A model generated the notes under the pieces. The model was not told the DNA's origin. It worked only from the letters and a program-made list of their open reading frames with translations, and did not search any database. A DNA stretch of 64,000 bases, from the NCBI GenBank assembly GCA_036924085.1, contig JAVGWX010000013.1, positions 61,286,390 through 61,350,389 on the forward strand, read 5' to 3'. Every line of letters begins with the position of its first letter. The first letter of the stretch is position 1. The DNA is from Ariolimax columbianus. Taxonomy: Eukaryota > Mollusca > Gastropoda > Stylommatophora > Arionidae. The translations under genes were made by a program, and so were the position numbers. Positions 11,601-23,500 of this stretch are shown here, in pieces.

Positions 11601-14600
11601 GTCCACAACTGGGCAAACATGCGCTCAAAGCACTGACTCAGCATCTCAACTGAGCTGGCTGGTGACTGAAAAGAATCATTTGAAATTGAATAATATACAA
11701 TCAGGCATAATGTAAACAAGGCGTCACAAGCTAACACCATTCTAGGGCCTCATGATGTCCATTCAAATGGATCAGTGACTGCATGAACAAAATGGAAAAA
11801 ATCTAAGGCCACATTGGTTAAATGGCCTTATGAGAACAATTTAATGGAACAGATGACGCGTGAAAACAATTGAACTGATCAAATGTAGTGTAAAACCATA
11901 TTAACTGATCAAATGTAGTATGAAAACAATTGAACTGATCAAATGTAGTGTGAAAACAATTGAACTGATCAAATGTAGTGTGAAAACAATTGAACTGATC
12001 AAATGTAGTATGAAAACAAATGAACTGATCAAATGCAGTATGAAAACAATTGAACTGATCAAATGTAGTGTGAAAACAATTGAATTGATCAAATGTAGTG
12101 TGAAAACAATTGAACTGATCAAATGTAGTGTGAAAACATTTGAACTGATCAAATGTAGTGTTCAGTTCAGTGAACCAACCTGTGACCTCTTGAGATCGTT
12201 GGGGCACCCATGCTGACATCTCCTCAATCCTGCGCCATCCCTCTCTGTTTGTGGTTGCTTTTTGTGCCTGTTCGAGTCGTAAGTTAGTTCATTCATGGAT
12301 ATTGTCTTTCCATCGTTTTCTCTGACGTCCTCGCCTTCGTTTGATCTACTCTCCTGTGCTGTTACATCCAGTCTTCAGATCAATTCTTGAAGTTCTGTCA
12401 TGTACTGTGAAACTAATTTAATAGATCAGATCTATCTTCAGCCCACTTGTGTCTTTAGATGTTATGGGGAAGTGTGAACTCCTTTGTTTTATATTTTTTG
12501 GCAGGTGACAATCCAATGACCAATCCCAGCATCTGTTACCAATCGTTAGGTTGGTATTCCCTGGAATATACAATGGCCTACTTTTGGGACTGTTGGTGGT
12601 GGAAGAAAGGTAGAGCCGCCACCTGTCAGGCACCATCTATGCCACTCCGCTAACCACATAACCATGACATGATTTTATAGTCACACAGTCCCCTTTCTGC
12701 ACCATATGCTCTGTGGGGCAAGAATCCCTAGAATAATTTGTGTCGATTTTTAACTTGAATTTTGCCAGAGAGGCGGCCATTAAGCCTACTATTTTCGATT
12801 TCGGACTGCCAAAAGATTTTTAAGGTGCGCGCCAAAGGACACAGATGTCTGATCTCACTACTCAGAAATGAGGGGAAATTTTCACCATACACCCAGCACC
12901 AGAGAGAAACACCTTACCTCGAGACCACTGGGTCCCTCCTTTCGGATAGCACGTGAAAACAATTTAACCAATCAACTGTTGTGCGAAAACAAATTGGTCA
13001 TGTTACTATGTGAGGTGGTTGTTTAATGCCCACATTGAGTATTTACCTTTTTGTGTGCCCTGAAAAGGACGTTAAGTGGCGGATTGTAGTAGCTTTCCTC
13101 ACATCCCGAGCACGCTGATGAAGGTGGACCGCAGTCCTCCAAGCAGTTGTACTATGCTTGGCTTCATCAGCGTGGCGCTCACTACTACAGGGATCACATC
13201 TCGTCAGTTAGGCTGCCTTGAAAATAGCCTGTTTCCAGGGAATGCTACAAGGAAGAGAAATTGTGGTCTTCGTCAGTGTATTGTGCCTGATCCTGATGCG
13301 ACGTCCTAGTCAGTGCCTGACCCTGACGCGACGTCCTGGTCAGTGCCTGACTGGACTAGCGTCTCAGTTTCCCTGCTGTGTCAGGTTGCTGTTGTTTCCA
13401 GTGCCCACAATGAGTAGGTTTACTCTTTTGTGCACCCTGAAAAAGACATTAAGTGGTGGGTTGCAGTAGCTTCCCTCACTTCCTGAGCATGCTGATGAAG
13501 GTGGACCGGGGTCTTCCAGGCGGTTGTGCTATGCTTGGCTTCATCTGCGTGGCGCTTACTACTACAGGGATTACATCGATTCCTCACCCCATTAGCCAGG
13601 CTGCCATGAAAATAGCCCATTTCCAGGTAGGGCTTCTAGGAAGCCAGTATATTTTGACTGACCCTGACTAACATATCTGATCAGTTTGTTGTGCCTGACC
13701 AGTCTTCCGCCCCAGGTGTGCGAGGTATTCACTGTAAATCCTGTGAATCAACAAGCACAAATATTAGCCTTCAGGACTTACATGCTCTTTCTCTGGTCTC
13801 CTGGTTGAAGCTTCAGGAGAAGCTGAAGGTATATCATTCCCTGAGTCATAGAAGGAACTGCTGCCCTCATCTCTGTCTACACATCCAATTGGTACTTGAG
13901 GAAGGGGTGAAGAGAAGGCACTCTGGATGTTGCTCATTTGTAGCGACTGCATCACCTGAGAATATGCATTATTTTAGTAAATATATGTTGGAATACTACA
14001 AAATAATATAATGTTTGATTCACCCCAATGATCAAAACCTACAACGTCATCTGTCAAAAGTACAACACATCAAAAACAGGGACAATGAATATAGGTAGAA
14101 AGCACACCACACTTCATATTCATGTGAAGGAAACAAAAATAAAGCAGGTACAAGAATTTCGATATTTGGGAGCTGTTTTTACTGAGGATGGAAGACTCGA
14201 CAGAGAGATAGAGTGCAAACGCTGTCACCTACCAGCTGTGCTACCAGTGCCAGACATGGGCATTGGATAAAGCCCAAGAACAAAAGTTAGCCACCTGCGA
14301 AATGCGGGGTCTACGAAAGTAACAACACCAGAACAGACAGAATCACAAATATGAGTATTCGAGAGAAGGTTGGAACAATTTCCTGCCTACAGTACATCGA
14401 GCAACACAGAATAAATTGGTGCCACATTGTGAGAATGCAACCAGACCGTATTGTTTATGCAACCTTCTGCTGGAGAACACCAGGAAGAAGGGCGAAAGGT
14501 AGACCGTGGAAAAGGTGGATTGACATCGTAAACGAAATCTGCCGTAAAATGGGGAAAAATGTTACTCGGACCACGAGAGAGGCGAAAGACTATTTTATAA

Positions 14601-17383
14601 ATACATACCACCCCGCTGGGCTACAACCTGGTAGAAAGTGAGATGACAAAAGAAGAAAAGTAGAATCCAGATAAATAAAGACTAATACCAAATTAGGGAT
14701 CAAGACGCTGAGCAGCGCATGAGCTGCAGTAGTCAGCGACCCATAGCTGACTGCTAGCGTCAGGGCCAGCGAACCAGAGCTGAGCAGCGCATGAGCTGCA
14801 GTAGTCAGCGACCCATAGCTGACTGCTAGCGTCAGGGCCAGCGAACCAGAGCTGCCAAGACCCTTCTACACCTCCACGCGGTGATCCTGGATAACAGGCT
14901 GCAGCAGGGCAGACTAGGTTAGGAGAAAGGATCGAAGAGGGAATGCTAACCCGGTACTAAAAAAATGCTTGCTGAAGTGGGATGTGTTGGACCGAAAGGT
15001 GCAAATATTGCAGTCAAGCTGTAAACTACGAAACAACGTATTCCGTTCTCTGGCCTACATTCTGCTACTTAAGCCCTTTCAGAGTTTGGTAGTGGGAGAT
15101 TGAGAACGAATGAAGCTAGCCATGAAGCCAATACCAAATTATGGTTGCTTAATTCCAATGTCAAGTCAGTATTTCTGTAGGGAGAAGAATTGAATCCACA
15201 GGGGAAGAGGAATATAGGTAGACCAAGGAACACCTGGAGAATAGACTGTGAAATTGAACTTCGGTCTCTGGACCTCAACTGAAGAGAGGCAGAGACAGTA
15301 GATCAATATCAAATTGTAAAGTGTTTTTCCGCGTTCACCTTATTTCCCTATTCCCCAAGGCGGTGTGTGTTGCACTATGTTTTTATTTTGCACCTGTCGG
15401 CCCGGTTCATTGAACTTCGGCATGCATTTTATGTAAGGTCTATTTCTTCCTGCATTTTTTAAGGGTTTGCTTCCCCGGGGTAACGGCCGGTGCTGTGATG
15501 GGGAACGAAGCCAGCATCTTCGGGTTGTGATCCGTGTCACTTAACCACTAGCCCACGCTGTCCCCAATATCGTATTTTATGTAGGAAAGTTGTCAATGGC
15601 ATATGCCCTGAAAGAATCGACAAACATTGATTGATTGACGTGGAAACACATGTTATGCTATGCTATGTTTAGCATAGGTCATTTAACCGACCTAACTGCA
15701 TTATGGGTGACCCCAAATGTCGCTCGGCCTCCTTCAGCAGATGAAAGCGAGTATTTGTGAAATACTGGACTTTATGTTTTGGTGATATTTAAAACTCCTA
15801 AATATCACCTACAAAGCCGGTATCAAAAATTATGAAGTACGACGCAAAAAATGGAGAATGCAAGTGGACCGCACGCCGACCTCCTCACAATGATCAAAAG
15901 CTCACTTGGTATGGCCAAGTCTCAAGGCACATGAGCCTTGCAACTGCCATACTACAGGACACAGTACAGGGCAAGTGAAGACGAGGACGTCCAAGAAAAT
16001 GATGGAAAGACAACATCCATCAATGGACTAACCTACGACTCGAGGAGGCACAAAAAGCAACCGTAGATGGGGATGACACAAGTTTGTAGAGGAGTCAGCA
16101 GAGGTGCCCCAACAATCTCAAGAGGTCACGGGGTGAACTGAATTGATCCGTTGGTTGTTCTTGGAGGTTATGGCTCCACTGTATGCTTTCTCGTGATCTC
16201 AATTACGGGCTGTTGATTACGCAACAAAGATGGCGTGTGAGAAATTTAGACACGACTATAATGAACTGAACACAGCCAGGGAGAAATGCCCGACTCACTC
16301 ACATGCTGAGTGATGTCCCTACGACCTCTTGTGGTTATGGAAAAGGCACGACACACAACGTTAGATATCATCCCCCCCTCCGCTGCCTTACGGATTACCT
16401 GTTTACAGGAAAGGCTTCGGGAGTAAACCCTGAGGAAAAATCTCCATCCTATGCTATCTCCAGTCGTCTCGATAAATATCTTGCTACTGGCCAAAGATAG
16501 CTAAGACCAGAGATTGAAGTTGACAAAAGGCGCAGTTTCTTCCTCACTTTAATCTAAATCACCGCACATGTCACCCATTTCAGCGGACACAGCAAGAGAA
16601 AAGACTGTCCACACGGATAAACAAAGAGAATGGTCTTCATCACTTGTGATGGACGAACATCATCATCATTACGAGCTGTCTTCTTCAGCTACACCTATGA
16701 GTCTCCTACTTGCCATATTTATTTACCAAGCATTCTTTAGCTCTTCTCCCCATCCTTTCCCATGTGGGTTTAAATCAAGCAGACGTCCAGTTGTTTTTCT
16801 TTTTCTTTGCCATTCGTTCTAAAAAAAATATTTCCTAATATCTAATCTAATCCTTTCTTTAATTAATTTGTAGCTGTGCCCTATTGTTCAAATTCTTCTC
16901 TTTTCTAGACACTGTCGACCTGTCTTTCCTCAAAACTATAATTTTGGAATTGCATAATCAGTTTTATAGCTCTTCTTTGTATCCTTTCCAGCATGTTTAT
17001 ATTCCATCTACGATAAGAACTCCACACCTGTACACAGTAGTCCAATCTAGGCCTAAGTAATGTTTTATACAGTTTGATTTTCACATGTTGGCGAGAGTGA
17101 TAAGAACTCCACACCTGTACACAGTAGTCCAATCTAGGCCTAACTAATGTTTTTATTCAGTTTGACTTTCACATGTTGGCGAGAGTTGATGGTGTCTTCC
17201 ATAGGACATTTCCTTCTCTTTTTTATTTTTGGGTGCGTTTTTCTATTCCCCAAGGTGGTGTGCTGTGTACTGTGTTTTTTATTTTGCGCCTGTTGGCCCA
17301 GTGCATCCAACTTCGACACACATTTTATGTAAGGGTCTTCTTCCTGCATTTTCTAAGGGTTTGCTTATCCAGGGTTGCTTCCC

Positions 17384-17460
<77 letters not shown>

Positions 17461-17464
17461 CAGA

Positions 17465-17514
<50 letters not shown>

Positions 17515-17523
17515 CAGAGAGAG

Positions 17524-17560
<37 letters not shown>

Positions 17561-20500
17561 CAGAGAAAGAGAGAGAGAGAAAAAAGAGAAGCAGTACATA
17601 CCTTAAGCCTGTGCTCCGGCATGGTTTCCAGACAAAACTCCAGGCGAGCGTCGAGAGCCGTGGATAGGTTGTGACTAATACCAGACACAGCGGTAGCGCT
17701 CAGGTGCTCAGTGAGCTTGTTCTTCAGGGTCAGAAGGTTCTTGAAGCTTCCAGCCTGAAAGCTTTTCACAAACAAGGACAAATAGACATTACAATGATTA
17801 GATATACAACACTTCATCCTTGTACAATACAAGGTGAGATTGTTAAACATTTGAACTCTTTCAGGACGGGAGGCCAATGCCAAGGGCTGATTTTTCCTGT
17901 TGTTCAGGATGGGAGGCCCAGGTCTGGTGATTTTAAGATATTTTGATGATTTATTTATACATTTTTTCTGCGTGAAAGACTTTTTAGAAACTTCAGAAAC
18001 ATTTGTTGATTCTTTAGTTTCGTTTTATATCAAAATTGTACAATTAATAAGTTCAGTTTTTGTAGAAAAATTATTTGTCACCTGTTTAGGTCATTAAATT
18101 CTATTATCAATAGCGAAACTGCATGCACCAATCTGCTTTTTTTTTCCCCCAAAAAGTGCTTAGTTTCTTTGAAATTATTATTTTTAATGAAAATGTATAT
18201 TTCATTCAGCGCTTGTGTTCATTTTTCAAGTCGATCTGTATTATGCTGGCAGAGAAGTCAATTCTTCACAAAACGTGGGTGTTGAGTGCTTCTAACCCTC
18301 ACTTACATCTTTGTACGATGTGGTCGGTAACAGCCATGGTCTTGAGTGCTTCTAACCCTCACTTACATCTTTGTACGATGTGGTCGGTAACAGCCATGGT
18401 CTTGAGTGCTTCTAACCCTCACTTACATCTTTGTACGATGTGGTCGGTAACAGCCATGGTCTTGAGTGCTTCTAACCCTCACTTGCATCTTTGTACGATG
18501 TGGTCGGTAACAACCATGGTCTTGAGTGCTTCTAACCCTCACTTACATCTTTGTACGATGTGGTCGGTAACAGCCATGGTCTTGAGTGCTTCTAACCCTC
18601 ACTTGCATCTTTGTACGATGTGGTCGGTAACAACCATGGTCTTGAGTGCTTCTAACCCTCACTTACATCTTTGTACGATGTGGTCGGTAACAGCCATGGT
18701 CTTGAGTGCTTCTAACCCTCACTTGCATCTTTGTACGATGTGGTCGGTAACAACCATGGTCTTGAGTGCTTCTAACCCTCACTTACATCTTTGTACGATG
18801 TGGTCGGTAACAGCCATGGTCTTGAGTGCTTCTAACCCTCACTTACATCTTTGTACGATGTGGTCGGTAACAGCCATGGTCTTGAGTGCTTCTAACCCTC
18901 ACTTACATCTTTGTACGATGTGGTCGGTAACAGCCATGGTCTTGAGTGCTTCTAACCCTCACTTGCATCTTTGTACGATGTGGTCGGTAACAACCATGGT
19001 CTTGAGTGCTTCTAACCCTCACTTACATCTTTGTACGATGTGGTCGGTAACAGCCATGGTCTTGAGTGCTTCTAACCCTCACTTACATCTTTGTACGATG
19101 TGGTCGGTAACAGCCATGGTCTTGAGTGCTTCTAACCCTCACTTACATCTTTGTACGATGTGGTCAACATGGCAATTATTGGAGAGATTGCGATCAAATG
19201 TCACTCTGAGGTATTTCAACCTGTCACACCTGTCAATGGTGCAACCATCAAAAGTGATGCCTGGGAGTTCAGCCTTTACTGTGGAATTATTTAAAGAGCA
19301 CAACATCATGCAGGCCCTGTTCGGAGTGATCTTGGAGCTTTTTTTTTTCCCCGTTCGCCTGATTTCTCTTATCCCCAAGGCGGTGTGCGTTGCACTGTGG
19401 TTTTTATTTTGCGCCTGTCAGCCCAGTGCATCCGACTTCAGCATGGATTTTATGTAAGGGTCTGCTTCCTCCTGCATTTTCTAAGGGTTTGCTTCCCCGG
19501 GGTAACAGCCGGTGCTGTAATGGGTATCGAACCCAGCACCTTCTGGTTGTGAGCCATGTCACTTAACCACTAGCCCACGCCGTCCCCATCTTGGAGCTTG
19601 AGTCACCGCACCTCTGTGAGATTGCTTGCAATATTTCCTGGATATCTTTGACCAACTCTTGCCTATCTGAGCCAGTCCTGTACATTAGGATGTCATCGGC
19701 AAATGTCAACGTTCACCCTGTCCCTGTGGGTTGAATATTAGCCACTTTTACTGTGTAGACATTGAACAGCACCGGTGAGAACGGAGACCCTTGAGGCAGT
19801 CCTGGGCATATTCGCCTCGGTTCTGATGTCCACGATCCCACGCGTAGTGCAACTGTTCTTTCCATCATGGCAGCTGATATCCAACTAACTAGCCACGAGT
19901 TTAAACCACACTGCTTCAGACATGTAATTAAAGTCCCAAAATCTACATGGTTGTTTGCATCTTCCAGGTCGAGTGCCACCGCAACTGTTTCTTGTTTTGA
20001 CTGAAAACCCTCACACACAACATACGCGAAAATTCCAGCGTTACCCCAGGTCTCCTTCGCTGTTCTACAGTTGTCCAGCGTATCGGGTAGGAAATGCTCC
20101 CATTCAAGGTAGGCCATTATTTTCCTGGACAGAATATCTCGAGCAATTTGCCATATACATTATGCATGGTGATTATTCGATAGCTGCTGAGAAGAGTGGA
20201 GTCCTTACCAGGTTTAGGCAGTGGGCACAGATAGTTATGAAGCCAGTCCTCAGGCACAGATGACTTCTCTATATTGTGGTTGAACTCATTCACCATATTT
20301 TCTATCTCTATCTCATCCAACTGCTTGATGTGGCAATACTGTACTTTATCAGGACCTGGGGCAGTGTTTTTGCTAGTACGTAGGCTATTTGCGACCTCCG
20401 CTTCGGTGATAAGGTCTACATAAGCCTCTTCCCCGATGGCTGTGTCTAAGATGCTTCTCTGAGCTTCCTGACAGTCATTTCTGTCGCCTTTGTCAGTCTG

Positions 20501-23500
20501 GGCAACATATCGACTGAAAAACTCAGACCTTTCTCTTCGTCTGTCTTCAGGAGACTTCCTGTGGTGTTTTGAATGTTGGGGAAGAGCTGACTTGTAGTCT
20601 TTCCATTCATCTTTCGATGTATGTGCCAGAACTTCTGGGGGGTATTATCATTACCCGCACCTGTGATGAACTCCTCCCATCGCTCACTTTTGTACTTCCT
20701 AGCTTACTCTTTAAATGAATTGGTAGCTTTGCGTTTTACCTCCTCCTCGTTCAACTCGTCGACATTATTACTAGCTCTCTTTCTGGCTTTAAGCCAATCC
20801 TTTGTTGTCGCCTCCTTTTCTCTCAAGGCTGTATCAACAGCTTGATTCCACCAGAGTGGTTGGACAAAAGGGGATCTAGTGGTCCTGCGTCCGACCGCAT
20901 GGATTACTATAGCACCTGTATCCTGGACACTTGATGGCAACATTCTCCTTCAAGCAGGTTTCCCGAACCATGGAGGTGTAAAAATCGTATACCAATTTTT
21001 GAAGAATGTCTTCACGTTGGCAATTCCAGTAGCTTATACGTACATTTTTTAACCTAAATCCGACTTTCTTCAACATTTTCTCATTCTGGCTCTTTTCTTT
21101 CTCTCTCTCCCTTTCCTCTCCTTCTGCATCCACCTTCCTTTGCGCCATTTGCTGGAGTCATCGACGTCAGAGCACAATCTCTATAGCTCCCGCAATGACT
21201 CATGTGTGGTTTGTCACCAGAGTTTTCCTTCTCCTAGAAGAGTTGCCTGAGGGGCTAACGAGTCTCCTCTTCTCGGTTTGTGGTCGGTTGTCTCCGCCAT
21301 TTTTATGGAGATGTCACATTATTGTACGAATAACAGTGAAATTCGACCAATCCTGTCTTCAAATTCATGGTCAACTATGTAGCTAAATCACGGGACAATC
21401 AATGATGATCCGTGAAATCTTGCTGACCGATCACTTGGTAATGTTACTTCCTATACCCCACAATGTTGGTATTAACCACCACCATTGGAGACAATTTACT
21501 CCTTGTTGCGGTACAGGTAACACTGAACCTAGACCACGTGTGTCGCCCTTGCAAGTCAGTTGTGCAACATAATCCCCAAGACGAAGGCGATAATCCTTGA
21601 AAACTGGCTAATCGATGACTTGTGAGGAACTAGCTACACACTGTCTTTGTTATTTCGCTAGTAACTACACCACAAATGCTGGTATTAATTGCAAACAATG
21701 GCGAAACTGTCGGTGCAAATTTAATCATTGTCCGCCATTAAGGGGACATCATTCCAAAGCCTCTTTAACCCTTTAGCACTCCAATATATTTTTGAAAAAA
21801 ATGTCAGTCTTTTGTGACCTAATTAATTTTCTTAATTAGTCGCTGTGGTAGTCGTCTTACAAAATTTGTAACTTTTATGTTTGTTTGTCAATAAATATGA
21901 TTTTCTGGCGTGTAGAGATACACAATAGCATAACGAACATGTGGGTGTTATTGTTTTTGTTGTGTGTTTGTTAGTTTTTGAGATTCAAAAAGATGAAGTT
22001 GAAAATTTATGAAAATCTCGGGAAAAATTTGGACTCGACCACTAGGCCTAGTCGCTCCGATAGAAAACCATGGAAACCACAACAACGTATCGATACTGTG
22101 TTTACAATATCGACACAACTGTTAGTTTCCAATTCAAACGTAGTTCTTTCATTTAAACAAACAAAATAAACAGATCTACACGATACAAATCTTTCCCAAC
22201 AATCTACTTCCTCTTTCGCAACAGTCGGCTTGCTCCAAACGGCGTATACAAAATTAAAACTGTTCAAAAGCAATTTGTAATCGAACATACGATACTTTAA
22301 CCGGCAAAATATCGTGTATATATGGAGGACGTATTCAGCAGTAAAAAATGGCTGTCGGGAGTGACTCCGTTCAAAAAACAAACAAAAATTTCCGCACACC
22401 GTTTTTGTTGGCCAGGAAGGGTGGTTTTCTTCTAACATTAGCGTGCTAAAGGTTAACACTATATAAAATCTTAGAGGGACGGAAAATGTGCTGCACAAAA
22501 CATTAGAATTTAGCTACGTCCTGAAAGAGTTAATGCTGGTTTGGTAAACGTAATTAACGACAAAGGTATGAAAAGTTTGACTCGACAATAATAATAACTG
22601 TCCATCGTGAGGGATGATGACAGCAGCAGTCACACATCTCTTGTGTTGCACCTCACCAGTGAGTCTCGAGGTGGCTCTATAGTCAAATTCTGGCACAGAA
22701 ACCCCTTCCCCATATGTAGCATTTAAGGTTAGAATTAGACATGTGAGTGTCAGTTTTGTCGTTTCACAAAGTGCGTTTTTTCTGTGCTTCGTTGGCCCGG
22801 CATTTCTCAGCAATGGAGGTGCCTCTGATGGTGGTTCCACACCATGCCTTGCGGTCCTGTACCAGGCGCTCCCACGAGTTTGCATCAATCTTGAAGCGTG
22901 TCAGAGATGTTTTGAGAGATCTTAGAAGCGCTTCTTTTTAACACCGACTTTATTAGTTGTTATGGGGATGTGGTTATCTGGCACGCGCATAGCGTGGCCA
23001 GCCCACCTAATCTGGGTCTTCTGCAACAGTGTGTGGATGCTCTGCATTTTTGCGCTCATTAGGATCTCGGTGTCCGGTACCCTATCCTGCCACTGTATTT
23101 TGAACAATCTACAGAATATGTGACAATAGGTGGGAATTAAATACAAGAACTAAGATATGTCGATGTTGCTGTTGACCTTTCGAAAAGCGCTGCGAGGGTT
23201 TTGTTTTTGGTGTTCTATTTTTACGTTCGCCTTATTTCCCTATTCCCCAAGGCGGTGTGCATTGCACTGTGATGTTTATTTTGCACCTGTCGGCCCGATT
23301 TCAGCATGTATTTTATGTAAGGGTCTGCTTCCTCCTGCATTTTCTAAGGGTTTGCTTTCCCTGGGTAACGACCGGTGCTGTGATGGGGATCGAACCCAGC
23401 ACCTTCAGGTTGTGAGCAGTGTCACTTAACCACTAGCCCACGCCGTCCCCTCTGCGGGGTTGAAACAGCTGATCCTGTCAGTTAAACGATACAGCAAAGA

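Larger units (their letters stand above)
18280..21330 (-). pseudogene. Jockey-like LINE, decayed, with nested SINE and minisatellite
   Basis: Read from 21330 down: a 5' region with MAETTDHKPRR and a Lys/Glu-rich start, degenerate sequence, then RT blocks EDWLHNYLCPLPKPGKD, LLSSYRIITMHNVYGKLLE, VAVALDLEDANNHVDF, GLPQGSPFSPVLFNVYT and LTFADDILMY (the YxDD box is FADD). After the SINE it resumes with CMMLCSLNNSTVKAELPGIT and LKYLRVTFDRNL. Many stops and frameshifts make it inactive. Confidence 0.8.

Noticed and set aside
17279..17883. Arg/Glu or Ser/Leu repeat proteins around the GA tract
   Set aside because: Low-complexity translation of a microsatellite; only the exon 15 part is real coding.
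18123..19457. A 444-codon open frame on the plus strand with a 20-residue repeat
   Set aside because: It is the by-product of a 60-bp array whose unit is divisible by three; flanks are LINE and SINE sequence on the other strand.
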